Shown: positions 16,561 to 24,749 of the stretch, in pieces
How the letters are laid out: the number at the start of each line of letters is the position of its first letter
Position numbering within the stretch: position 1 is the first letter of the stretch
Origin: JAFGTP01 sp964498725
GTDB lineage: Bacteria > Fidelibacterota > UBA2242 > JAFGTP01
Assembly: GCA_964498725.1 (NCBI GenBank)
Contig: CAZCHS010000006.1
Span: 1-64,000 of the forward strand
DNA: 64,000 bases
Direction: 5' to 3'
The notes under the pieces: generated by a model
Told to the model about the DNA's origin: nothing
Seen by the model: only the letters and a program-made list of their open reading frames with translations
Database searches by the model: none
Position numbers and translations under genes: made by a program

Positions 16561-17088
16561 ATGGCCAGTAAAAAGACCAGGCAGAAACAAGAAAAATTAA
16601 ATAGTAAAATTTATAAACTTCAAAAATGGCTACTCAACTTTGCAATTGTCTGTTTAGCCATTATTATTTTTAGTTTTATGTTATCATCTACCCGTCGCTT
16701 CAGTAGCAATCCTGAGAAAATAGACCTATCCAGACAAACTATTGTCAATGAGATGCCCAAATACGGCAATATTTGTATTGAGGTATTAAATGGCTGCGGA
16801 ATTCCCGGTATGGCCGGAAAGTACACCGAATATTTACGACGCCGTGGCTTTGATGTTATCTATACCGGTAATGCTGATCAGATGAATTATCCGGAAACTT
16901 TTGTCTTTGCCAACGATACCAGTGATACCAAACTCACACCACTGCTGAATGCAATGAATTTTACCAAAAAGAGAATAGAATTTAACAGCGCGATGGACAC
17001 ACACATCAATTACCAAATAATTCTGGGAAAAGACTGTGACCACATACCGGTCTTCGAAACAATCAAAAATATGGAGAATACGTTTTAA
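16561..17088 (+). CDS. Membrane-anchored protein with LytR C-terminal domain
   Basis: 175 residues with a basic N-terminus (KKTRQKQEKLNSKIYKLQK), one membrane span (residues about 23-45, LNFAIVCLAIIIFSFML) and an extracytoplasmic domain. Its IEVLNGCGIPGMAGKYTEYL then GFDVIYTGNAD match the LytR_C domain (VEVLNGTGVPGLA type). That domain often accompanies cell-wall ligases, but here it stands alone without the LytR-CpsA-Psr catalytic part, so it is probably an accessory envelope protein. It lies 6 bp after the secreted protein and 4 bp before rsfS. Confidence 0.8.
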   Translation: MASKKTRQKQEKLNSKIYKLQKWLLNFAIVCLAIIIFSFMLSSTRRFSSNPEKIDLSRQTIVNEMPKYGNICIEVLNGCGIPGMAGKYTEYLRRRGFDVIYTGNADQMNYPETFVFANDTSDTKLTPLLNAMNFTKKRIEFNSAMDTHINYQIILGKDCDHIPVFETIKNMENTF

Positions 17089-17092
17089 TTAT

Positions 17093-17461
17093 ATGACTAC
17101 GAAACAAAAACTTACAGATGATCAGATCAGGGACCTAGCCCTGAAAGCCGCTCAACTGGCGGATGATAAAAAAGCCATTGATATCAAAATATTAGACCTT
17201 CGGGAAATGACCACTATGACCGATTTTTTCATTATTTGTACCGGTGAAGTGGACGAACACGTCAAAGCGATTGTGAAATCCATCGAACGCGGTCTGATAG
17301 AATCAGATAATTTTAAAGCATGGCATATCGAAGGCTATAACAATGCCAAATGGGTTGTTATGGATTATTTTGATTTTGTGGTGCATATTTTCAACCCCGA
17401 TTCCAGGGATTATTATAAACTGGAAAAACTCTGGGGCGATGCGCCAATAATTGAAATTTAA
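17093..17461 (+). CDS. rsfS: Ribosome silencing factor
   Basis: 122 residues of the RsfS/Iojap family, which binds uL14 on the large subunit and blocks subunit joining in slow growth. Core motifs are DIKILDLREMTTMTDFFIIC, then WHIEGYNNAKWVVMDYFDFVVHIF near the C-terminus (cut for length). The ATG at 17093 opens right after the stop of the LytR_C gene. That pairing of a LytR_C protein and rsfS is common in several phyla. A terminator follows 30 bp downstream. Confidence 0.95.
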   Translation: MTTKQKLTDDQIRDLALKAAQLADDKKAIDIKILDLREMTTMTDFFIICTGEVDEHVKAIVKSIERGLIESDNFKAWHIEGYNNAKWVVMDYFDFVVHIFNPDSRDYYKLEKLWGDAPIIEI

Positions 17462-17492
17462 ACTTTTGTCTTGATCGATAAAATGAAGAAAG

Positions 17493-17519
17493 CCGGCTGA
17501 TTCCAGTCGGTTTTTTTTT
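17493..17519 (+). terminator. Rho-independent terminator after rsfS
   Basis: CCGGCTG and CAGTCGG pair (one G-U) around a 4-nt loop, followed by nine T. Confidence 0.9.
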
Positions 17520-17613
17520 ATTTACTTATGGAGAAACACTCCCAAAGGGTCGCAGACATTAAAAAGGTTGGTTCATGCTCTAGTAAAACACAAAAAAATG
17601 GAGTGATTTTCCA

Positions 17614-17637
17614 CATGATTTTCAGGGGAAAATCATG
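17614..17637. other. Perfect 10-bp stem-loop next to cyclophilin gene end
   Basis: CATGATTTTC, loop AGGG, GAAAATCATG. On the minus strand it directly follows the cyclophilin stop, with a T-run only about 15 nt further on, so it may be a terminator variant or 3'-stabilising hairpin. Confidence 0.5.
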
Positions 17638-17642
17638 GTGCA

Positions 17643-18161
17643 CTATTCTTCCAAAACAATATTAAAAGTCACTCTATTCCTCATCACCTGAATTTTATCA
17701 ATGACATAGTTCTTCACCGGCACATCAGCGTGGTGAATGCCATGAAAATCTGTGGGGAGTTGCTCTATTTCGTCAATGATATCCATGCCCTCAACAACTT
17801 TTCCAAAGACACAATACCCCCAGCCGAAAAAGGTTTTATCCTCAAAATCATAATTCGGGTTATCAGCAGTATTGATAAAAAATTCTGATGTAGCGGAATG
17901 AGGCTGTCGTTCTCTTGCCATGGCAATAGTCCCGCGCAAATTTTTCAATCCATTATCAGACTCATTGTGGAGAGGCAGTTTAACGTTTTTGGGTATCATG
18001 CCGGGTACATACTTGCCTCCATGGACACGCTTCCCTTTAATTACTCGGTGGAAAATAGTCCCAATATAAAAATGATCCCGGCAGTAACCGATAAAATTAT
18101 CAACTGTACTGGGAGCTTTTTCCCGATCTAATTCTATAACAATTTTGCCAATCTCTTGCAT
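17643..18161 (-). CDS. Cyclophilin-type peptidyl-prolyl isomerase with altered active site
   Basis: 172 residues, cytoplasmic PpiB-like cyclophilin fold without a signal peptide. It has APSTVDNFIGYC, IFHRVIKG, GTIAMARERQPHSATSEFF and GWGYCVFGKVVEGMD. The catalytic Arg is present (Arg39 in FHRV), but the following pocket residues, normally Phe-Met-x-Gln, are Lys44-Arg45-Val46-His47. It also begins some six residues later than E. coli PpiB. Activity may therefore be low or shifted. The start at 18161 has AAGGAG about 12 bp upstream, a long spacing, and an in-frame stop directly before it. Confidence 0.88.
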   Translation of the reverse strand: MQEIGKIVIELDREKAPSTVDNFIGYCRDHFYIGTIFHRVIKGKRVHGGKYVPGMIPKNVKLPLHNESDNGLKNLRGTIAMARERQPHSATSEFFINTADNPNYDFEDKTFFGWGYCVFGKVVEGMDIIDEIEQLPTDFHGIHHADVPVKNYVIDKIQVMRNRVTFNIVLEE

Positions 18162-18303
18162 TTAACCAACAGTCTCCTTTTCTAATCATGCATAATGTAT
18201 ACATATCAATAAATTTTTCAAATACAAAGAATTTATCGACCGGTTTTTGGGTCTACTTTAATACAAACTAAATTTCTAAAAAAATGTTACTGCCGGAAAA
18301 ATT

Positions 18304-18328
18304 AAAGCTGCTGATATTCAGCAGCTTT
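18304..18328. terminator. Strong hairpin, probable bidirectional terminator
   Basis: AAAGCTGCTGA, loop TAT, TCAGCAGCTTT: an 11-bp perfect stem with A and T at its base. Confidence 0.6.
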
Positions 18329-18360
18329 ATTTATAATAAAAAAGAAGGAGTAAAAAAAAG

Positions 18361-18422
18361 GCAGGGCTTAATAATCAATTTCCAATTACCCCGACGTGAA
18401 TTAAAAATTGAAACCGCCCTGC
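18361..18422. repeat. Nested imperfect inverted repeat
   Basis: Outer arms GCAGGGC (18361-18367) and GCCCTGC (18416-18422) enclose inner arms CAATTT and AAATTG and AATT pairs, giving a possible 62-nt folded element. A further 9-bp pair, TTTAAACTC (18448-18456) with GAGTTTAAA (18473-18481), follows. Confidence 0.45.
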
Positions 18423-18577
18423 GCTTAAGGAATAAGGTAAGGATTTCTTTAAACTCAACTTCATTTGAGGAGGAGTTTAAATCGTTTTGTTAAAAATCTT
18501 TATTTAACATACGTATAATAACCAAAATTCATGATTAATCCAACATATTTTTTTAATTATTTTAATAATTATTTCAA

Positions 18578-19435
18578 TCAGGACAAAATTCCGGTGGCGC
18601 CTTTCACCTGACATACTCTTGCTGAAAGGGTTACGGCATTATTATGAATTTTGTCAAGCATATATTTTTTTAGATAACCATCAACACAGGCCGATAAAAA
18701 GGAATCGCCGGCACCAACTGTATCGATGACCTTAACAGCTAAGGATTTCCGTTTCGAAATATCATTTAAAGTTATGATTTCACTATTTTTATCACCATTG
18801 GTAATAATCAGCATTGCCAGGTCATATTGCTTCAGTAGTCCTTTGACAGACGGACCGTCCTTTAAATTAATTTTTAAAATATTTTCTAAAATATTTCTCT
18901 CATACTGATTTATCTTAAAAATATCACTCCTATTCAGCAATTGTTCAATTAAATCTTCAGAATAATAATTTTTTCGAATATTCAAATCACAAACCTTTAA
19001 ACATTTTTCCGGCAGTTCACTCAGCACTCTAAAAATTGTTTGTTTTGAATCCTCTGACCGGCTTGACAGGGAACCGAAAGTGATGGCATCAAATTGATTA
19101 AGACTTTCCTTAATTTTTTCAGAATATAATATGTGATCGCAAGCCCGGTTTTCAACAATTTGGTAAGACGGGTTTCTATCACAGTCCAATTTTATATTTA
19201 CTTCGCCGGTGCGATAGGAAGGGTGCTTTTGGATTAAGTCTGAATGAATTCCCCATTCATTCAGTTGCCGGATTAATTCGATGCCAGGTTCATCATCTCC
19301 TACCGCGCTGATAATATATGCCTCGTGGCCTAAATATTTTGACATAACAGCAAAATTAGCCGGGGCTCCCCCCAGACGTTTTCCATCGGGAAAATTATCC
19401 CATAACAGTTCACCAATAGCAGCTATTTTAAACAT
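18578..19435 (-). CDS. PfkB-family carbohydrate kinase, fructokinase-like
   Basis: 285 residues. The N-terminal GELLWDNFPDGKRLGGAPANFA is characteristic of fructokinase-type members. VCDLNIRKNYYSEDLI is the mid-domain substrate/lid region, and the PfkB signature DTVGAGDSFLSA with the catalytic Asp is near the C-terminus. It would phosphorylate a hexose, probably fructose, with ATP in the cytoplasm. A start with GAGGGG upstream is clear. It is the gene after htpG on the same strand but behind htpG's terminator, so it has its own promoter. It is unlike the mtnA-linked PfkB in this window. Confidence 0.88.
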   Translation of the reverse strand: MFKIAAIGELLWDNFPDGKRLGGAPANFAVMSKYLGHEAYIISAVGDDEPGIELIRQLNEWGIHSDLIQKHPSYRTGEVNIKLDCDRNPSYQIVENRACDHILYSEKIKESLNQFDAITFGSLSSRSEDSKQTIFRVLSELPEKCLKVCDLNIRKNYYSEDLIEQLLNRSDIFKINQYERNILENILKINLKDGPSVKGLLKQYDLAMLIITNGDKNSEIITLNDISKRKSLAVKVIDTVGAGDSFLSACVDGYLKKYMLDKIHNNAVTLSARVCQVKGATGILS

Positions 19436-19500
19436 ACATTTCCCCTCATTTGATTATTGTTTTTTTACTATTATAAACAATATCAGCCATTTCCCAAAAC

Positions 19501-19535
19501 AAAAAAATCGGCTATGAAAAAATCACAGCCGATTT
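19501..19535 (-). terminator. Rho-independent terminator after htpG
   Basis: AAATCGGCT (19505-19513) pairs with AGCCGATTT (19527-19535). On the minus strand the stem runs into TTTTTTTG. Confidence 0.85.
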
Positions 19536-19557
19536 ACATCATCTATTTTTTTATAAT

Positions 19558-21426
19558 TTATTTTGTGGCTTTGACCATTAAGTCATTCATGCGGCTGATA
19601 AAATCAGTTGGGTTGTTAAGATTTCCGTCAATCAGCAAGGATGCTTCATAAAGTTGATTAACAACCTTCTCAATGGTTGGATCGGATTTGTCATTCTCAT
19701 GAATTTTGGCAATATTTTTAATCAGATCATGTCCCGGATTGATTTCCATTATCTTGGGTTGCGACATGGCAGCGCCTTCTGGATTCATAGCCCGCATCAT
19801 CCGTTCCACCTGGGGATCCATTCCATCTTTATCCACCACCAGTGTAGCCGGAGAATCCACCAGTCGTTTGGACGCCACGACATCTTTGACCTTGTCACCA
19901 AGGATTTTCTTGAAGACTTTAACCATGGATTTCATTTCTTTTTTATCCAGTTTTTCTTCAGATTCTTCACTTTCCTTGTCGGTATCAATTTCTGCTTTTT
20001 CAATGGATTCTAATTGTTTTCCGTCATATTCATTCAGATTTGGCAGAATGAATACATCGACAGGATCAACAAAATAAAGCACTTCAATATCATTTTTCCG
20101 AAAATATTCAAGGTTTGGATTGCGGGCGGCAATTTCCTTGCTTTCACCGGTAATGTAATAAATCTTTTCCTGATCCTCCTGCATATTTTCAACATATTCG
20201 TCAAAAGTAACTAACTTGCCCTCTTCTGTTTTGGTAGATTCATAACATAGCAGTTTTTTAATTTTATCCTGGTTCTGAAAGTCAGAATTCAAACCGGTTT
20301 TCAGCAAGGGCCCGAAATTTTTATAAAAGGTTTCATATTTTTCACGGTCGTCCTTGATCCAGTCGGTGAACATAGCCAGCAATTTTTTGGTTAGAATTGA
20401 TTTGATTTTATTCATGACCGGGCTATACTGGGTCGTCTCACGGGAAACATTAAGCGGCAAGTCTTCTGTATCAACTACACCACGGACAAATCTCAGATAT
20501 TCAGGCAGCAGGTCTTCGGAAGCATTATCTTCAATAAAAATACGGCTGTTATAAAGATGCAACCCTTTCTCATTAATATCCTGGAAAAGATGCATGGGCG
20601 CTTTTGCCGGCACAAAAAGAAGGGCTTTGAAATTTACAGTCCCTTCCATGCTCAAATGCAAATGATCCAGTGGTTTCTGAAAGTCATTGGAGACAAATTT
20701 GTAGAATTCTTCCAGCTCCTCTTCTTTCATGTCACTTTCTTTTTTGCGCCATAACGCTTCTACAGTATTTTCTTTTTCATCATTCACATAGATGGGAAAG
20801 TCCACAAAATTTGAATATTTTTTAATAATGGATTTAATCCGGTATTCTTCAGCAAATTCTTCGTGTTCATCTTTTAAACGAAAAGAAATTTTTGTGCCAC
20901 GGGATTTTTTATCAATTTCTTCAATCGTATATTTTTCTTTGCCGTCACTGATCCAGCGATGCGCCGGTTCTCCGGGAATGGCTGACTTTGTTTCTACGAT
21001 CACTTCGTCGGCAACCATGAAGACAGAATAAAATCCCACACCAAATTTTCCTATCATATCGCCACTGACCGTTTCCCCTTTGGCCTGAAGCTCTTTTATG
21101 TAATTCAGAGTTCCGGAGTTAGCCACTGTACCGATATTGGTTTTTAATTCGTCCCGGGTCATTCCGATACCGGAATCTTCAATAGAAAAGGTCTTCTTAT
21201 CTTTATCAACATTGATTTTAATGGCAAACTCGGCATCCTTATCAATGATTTCTTTATCAGTTAATTCCAGAAATCTGGCTTTGTTTAATGCATCGGAAGC
21301 ATTGGAAATCAATTCCCGCAGGAAAATTTCCGGATGCTTATAAAGTGAGTGGACAATCAGGTCCAGTAATTGATGTAATTCAGCTTTAAACTTATAATTC
21401 GATTTTCTGCCTTTTTGTTCTGTCAT
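19558..21426 (-). CDS. htpG: Molecular chaperone HtpG (Hsp90)
   Basis: 622 residues, standard bacterial Hsp90 length. The GHKL ATPase domain is N-terminal, with LRELISNASDALNKAR, EDSGIGMTRDEL, GTVANSGT and GKFGVGFYSVFMVAD (ATP lid). The middle domain includes RGVVDTEDLPLNVSRE with the catalytic Arg, and the C-terminal dimerisation domain ends in TDFISRMNDLMVKA. It lacks a eukaryotic MEEVD tail, as expected. AAGGAG precedes the ATG. I find no CIRCE element upstream, so heat control, if any, is by another route. Confidence 0.98.
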   Translation of the reverse strand: MTEQKGRKSNYKFKAELHQLLDLIVHSLYKHPEIFLRELISNASDALNKARFLELTDKEIIDKDAEFAIKINVDKDKKTFSIEDSGIGMTRDELKTNIGTVANSGTLNYIKELQAKGETVSGDMIGKFGVGFYSVFMVADEVIVETKSAIPGEPAHRWISDGKEKYTIEEIDKKSRGTKISFRLKDEHEEFAEEYRIKSIIKKYSNFVDFPIYVNDEKENTVEALWRKKESDMKEEELEEFYKFVSNDFQKPLDHLHLSMEGTVNFKALLFVPAKAPMHLFQDINEKGLHLYNSRIFIEDNASEDLLPEYLRFVRGVVDTEDLPLNVSRETTQYSPVMNKIKSILTKKLLAMFTDWIKDDREKYETFYKNFGPLLKTGLNSDFQNQDKIKKLLCYESTKTEEGKLVTFDEYVENMQEDQEKIYYITGESKEIAARNPNLEYFRKNDIEVLYFVDPVDVFILPNLNEYDGKQLESIEKAEIDTDKESEESEEKLDKKEMKSMVKVFKKILGDKVKDVVASKRLVDSPATLVVDKDGMDPQVERMMRAMNPEGAAMSQPKIMEINPGHDLIKNIAKIHENDKSDPTIEKVVNQLYEASLLIDGNLNNPTDFISRMNDLMVKATK

Positions 21427-21649
21427 AGATGGTATCTCCTTTTATAATTTCATAAATTTTTTCAGGCATTTCCAAATGACCATAATCATGCCATTGAAAC
21501 AAAACTGCCAATATGACATAAACACTGTTATTTTTTTAGAAAATCTCCAAATCAGGAAAAATGTTCCTATTATTTACAAAAATCTATTTCATAGAAGTGA
21601 AAAAATTGATATAATACTCATTGAATCGAACAATTGTTTTGAAATACTT

Positions 21650-23059
21650 ATGAAATATAAAATCTGCAAACATAAAATAATTTTAATCACCCTATTGATT
21701 TTTCCTTCGATAATCTTTGGATGCTTACGTAGAATTCCTGAGGGCATCAGTCTCGCATCGGATTTTTACCGGGTAGAAAGCAACCAGGTTCAGTTTCTTC
21801 GTGATATGACTTTTATGCAGGATTCAACTCGTATTGTTGATCAGCAGATTTACCCGAAAGTCTATGACCTGATTGACAGCGCGGAACAATTTCTGGTTTT
21901 GGATATATTTTTATTTATTGAAACTTCCATTGATACGAATCCCGAGTGGATCCCAACAACCACCTTATTGACTAATAAACTGGTGCAAAAGAAAAAGAAC
22001 AATCCGGACATGCCGATTTATTTCATTACCGATGAATTCAATATATTCTATTACAGTCATAAGAATAAACATCTGGAACAAATGAAAGAGGCCGGGATCG
22101 AAGTCATCATGACCAATATGGTCAAATTGCGTGATTCACACCAGCCCTATTCTCTTTTTTGGCGGTTAATTCCCCGTTGGTTTGGTAATCCAAACTATCA
22201 AGGCTGGCTCCCCAATCCCTTTACGGAACCCAAAGAAGATATCGCCATCCGGTCATATTTAAAACTACTAAATTTTAAAGCCAACCACAGAAAAATCATT
22301 CTATCGGAAAAAGAAGCCATCATCACATCAGCCAATCCTCATTCTGCCAGCAGTTTGCATTCCAATATCGGATTTCGAATGGAGGGAGAAATTCTTCAGG
22401 ATATTCTGTTTTCGGAAAAAGCGATTGCAAAACTTTCAGGATCATCAATTGACATTGAATTTTCTCCTCAGCCAACAACCGGGCCGATAAAAATACAGTA
22501 TATTACCGAGCAAAAAATACAAAAAAGCCTGTTATCAAATATTGAACAACTGGATGCGTCGGATTCACTGGATATCGGTGTTTTTTATATTTCCGACCGG
22601 AAAATAGTCAAGGCTTTGAAAAAAGCCCGTGAACGACAAGCCGGTATCAGAATTCTGCTGGATGCGAATAAAGACGCCTTTGGTAAAGAAAAAAACGGCA
22701 TCCCCAACCGGCAGGTTGCCTGGGAACTGCACAAAGCGGGAATTCCGATTCGCTGGGCTAATACCCATGGCGAACAGTTTCACACAAAAATGGCCATTTT
22801 TACTGAACCCGACAGTGTGGTCATCATTGGCGGTTCTGCCAATTTTACAAAACGCAATCTGGGCAACAAAAACCTTGAAGCAAACATTGCCATCAAAGCC
22901 CCCCGCAGGGAATCCATTTCACAGGAAGTAAAACAATATTTTCACAGTCTCTGGCAGCATGAAAAATACTCACTGCCTTTTGAAGCATACAAGGAAACAT
23001 CCACTTTAAAATACTGGCTATACCGTTACCAGGAATTCACAGGAGCGAGTACCTTTTAA
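21650..23059 (+). CDS. Phospholipase D-fold lipoprotein with degenerate HKD motifs
   Basis: 469 residues from the ATG at 21650, which opens a signal peptide ending in lipobox IFGC (Cys25). Two PLD-like repeats follow. The first has His213-x-Lys215 with Glu220 where Asp is usual (NHRKIILSE), then SANPHSASS. The second has His378-x-Lys380 followed by Thr385 (FHTKMAIFT), then GGSANFTKRN. Cardiolipin synthases and PLD nucleases share this layout. Anchoring outside the inner membrane suggests phospholipid or envelope chemistry. Both HKD Asp positions are changed, but the His and Lys remain. An upstream in-frame start exists but would bury the signal. The stop overlaps the next ATG. Confidence 0.82.
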   Translation: MKYKICKHKIILITLLIFPSIIFGCLRRIPEGISLASDFYRVESNQVQFLRDMTFMQDSTRIVDQQIYPKVYDLIDSAEQFLVLDIFLFIETSIDTNPEWIPTTTLLTNKLVQKKKNNPDMPIYFITDEFNIFYYSHKNKHLEQMKEAGIEVIMTNMVKLRDSHQPYSLFWRLIPRWFGNPNYQGWLPNPFTEPKEDIAIRSYLKLLNFKANHRKIILSEKEAIITSANPHSASSLHSNIGFRMEGEILQDILFSEKAIAKLSGSSIDIEFSPQPTTGPIKIQYITEQKIQKSLLSNIEQLDASDSLDIGVFYISDRKIVKALKKARERQAGIRILLDANKDAFGKEKNGIPNRQVAWELHKAGIPIRWANTHGEQFHTKMAIFTEPDSVVIIGGSANFTKRNLGNKNLEANIAIKAPRRESISQEVKQYFHSLWQHEKYSLPFEAYKETSTLKYWLYRYQEFTGASTF

Positions 23060-23817
23060 TGATAGACATAACAGAATTAATCTATTACGGAATTTTAATC
23101 ATTACCGGAATTCTGGCCGGTATTATCAATACCCTGGCCGGTGGCGGAAGTTCACTGACTTTACCGATTCTAATTTTATGCGGACTCCCTTCACCGGTTG
23201 CCAATGCCACGAACCGCGTTGGCATTTTCTTTCATAATATTACGGCTACGGCAAAATTTAAAAAGCATGGTCAACTTCATGTCAAATCCATTCTCCACAT
23301 TGCACTGGCTGCAGTTGCCGGTGCCATTATCGGGTCTTTCTTTGCAATAAATCTAAGTTCCGAGGCATTTGACATAATACTGGGGTTTTTGCTTTTATTT
23401 GTCCTCATTATGATTCTCAAACCCAAAAAGAAAAAAGACAAAGTCGATAAAGAGATCCCTAAATTTCTGGAAGTGCTGATTTTCTTTGGTATCGGGCTAT
23501 ATGGCGGATTTATTCAGGCCGGTGTTGGATTCCTGTTTTTAGGCGCATTAAATATTCTTTCACACAAAGATTTAATTAAATCAAATGCCATCAAAGTATT
23601 TATTATCGGTTTATATACCTTTTTTACTTTAGTTATTTTTGCAATTGCCGATAAGATAATATGGAGATATGGAATCATCCTGGCTGTCGGTAGCAGCATA
23701 GGAGCGTTTATTGGAGTAAACCTGGCAATAAAAAAAGGAGAAGTGATCGTGAAAATAATATTAACCATTGCTATCATTGCTTCTTTTTTAAAATTATTAG
23801 GAATATTGAATTTTTAA
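23059..23817 (+). CDS. TSUP (TauE/SafE) family membrane permease
   Basis: 252 residues with about eight membrane spans. The N-terminal ITGILAGIINTLAGGGSSLTLPIL is the hallmark of the TSUP family, echoed by GIGLYGGFIQAGVGFLFLGAL at the start of the second half. Members export or import sulfur-containing or C2 organic anions. The substrate cannot be told here. It starts on the stop codon of the PLD-like gene (TAATG), so it is translationally coupled to it. Confidence 0.92.
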   Translation: MIDITELIYYGILIITGILAGIINTLAGGGSSLTLPILILCGLPSPVANATNRVGIFFHNITATAKFKKHGQLHVKSILHIALAAVAGAIIGSFFAINLSSEAFDIILGFLLLFVLIMILKPKKKKDKVDKEIPKFLEVLIFFGIGLYGGFIQAGVGFLFLGALNILSHKDLIKSNAIKVFIIGLYTFFTLVIFAIADKIIWRYGIILAVGSSIGAFIGVNLAIKKGEVIVKIILTIAIIASFLKLLGILNF

Positions 23818-23879
23818 CTAATGATAAATAAAATTGATACAGGATCGTATAAATATATGACTAAACGGGAAGAAAACGA

Positions 23880-24749
23880 ATGCCATTAAAATTAGAAGAA
23901 CTCATCAACGAAGTTAACAATTCAAATTTCGCTTCAATCAGAGGAATTATCACTGGTATTTTTGACATTATTAATAATTCCCGCAGTTCCGTCAATGATC
24001 TGGAAGCCATAATTAAGCTGGACCCGCCTTTAGCTTCCCGAGTGCTAAAAGTAGCCAATTCTGCTTTCTATGCCTCCCGGGTTGAGTTCAAAGATTTGAA
24101 AGAAGCCGTCTTGTGGATAGGCTTTGACGAAATCAGGAATATTGCTATCACCCAGCAATTATATAAAGTGTTTATGCGGAACAATTATAACTCCTTTTCC
24201 AGAAAAGACCTTTGGAAAAATTCCATTGCCACAGCCTTGCTCGCCAAAATGATTTTTCGCAGGGAATTCGGTGAAAAAGGTGAAAACCTTTATACCGCCG
24301 GACTGATCCATAATATCGGAATAATAATAATCGACCAGTTTCTCAATGATGAGTTTCATGATATACTGGAATATGCCGAAGAAAATGAAGCTGACCAATG
24401 GATTGCAGAAAATAAATTTCTAAACTATGACCACACCACTATTGCCTATGAATTGGGAAAGGCCTGGAATTTCCCTGAAGAACTCCGTGAAACTGTGAAA
24501 CATCATCATAATCCCGGGGAAGCAGCGAAAGACTTTCAAAAAAATGCCGCCACAATTTTTATTGCTGATTATTATTGTAAAAAATGGGGACTGGGATATT
24601 GCGACATCAATAATCCGGATACGGAAATGATCAACTTATTACTGCAAAATAATAAGATAGAGCATGAATCTCTGGTATTGATGCGCGCCGACCTGATTGA
24701 GCAAATCGTCCATTTTGAAAATATCGGATTACTGTCCAATGGCAAATAA
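23880..24749 (+). CDS. HDOD-domain signalling protein
   Basis: 289 residues dominated by an HDOD domain (metal-free HD-related output module). It has LEAIIKLDPPLASRVLKVANSAFY, the AVLWIGFDEIRNIAI region and GLIHNIGIIIID, followed by YELGKAWNFPEELRETVKHHHNP. HDOD proteins act in signal transduction, often with kinases or cyclic-di-GMP circuits. The His/Asp pair of the HD family is replaced (HN in place of HD in GLIHNIG), as expected for HDOD. Its last codons overlap the start of a histidine kinase by 11 bp, so they form a coupled module. Confidence 0.9.
   Translation: MPLKLEELINEVNNSNFASIRGIITGIFDIINNSRSSVNDLEAIIKLDPPLASRVLKVANSAFYASRVEFKDLKEAVLWIGFDEIRNIAITQQLYKVFMRNNYNSFSRKDLWKNSIATALLAKMIFRREFGEKGENLYTAGLIHNIGIIIIDQFLNDEFHDILEYAEENEADQWIAENKFLNYDHTTIAYELGKAWNFPEELRETVKHHHNPGEAAKDFQKNAATIFIADYYCKKWGLGYCDINNPDTEMINLLLQNNKIEHESLVLMRADLIEQIVHFENIGLLSNGK

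Larger units (their letters stand above)
18162..18577. other. 416-bp hairpin-rich intergenic region, no convincing gene
   Basis: It lies between two divergent-looking units on the minus strand. It contains three inverted repeats described separately (18304-18328, 18361-18422, 18448-18481). A 69-codon frame on the plus strand runs through all three and has no family resemblance, so I do not call it a gene. It may hold a structured RNA or the remnant of a small mobile repeat. Confidence 0.5.

Noticed and set aside
18284..18493. 69-codon frame on the plus strand in the hairpin-rich gap
   Set aside because: It runs through all three inverted repeats, has no recognisable domain, and is rich in charged residues without pattern. 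The hairpins better explain the sequence.
21427..21649. CIRCE or sigma-32 element upstream of htpG
   Set aside because: I looked for TTAGCACTC-N9-GAGTGCTAA and for a sigma-32-like pair and found neither.
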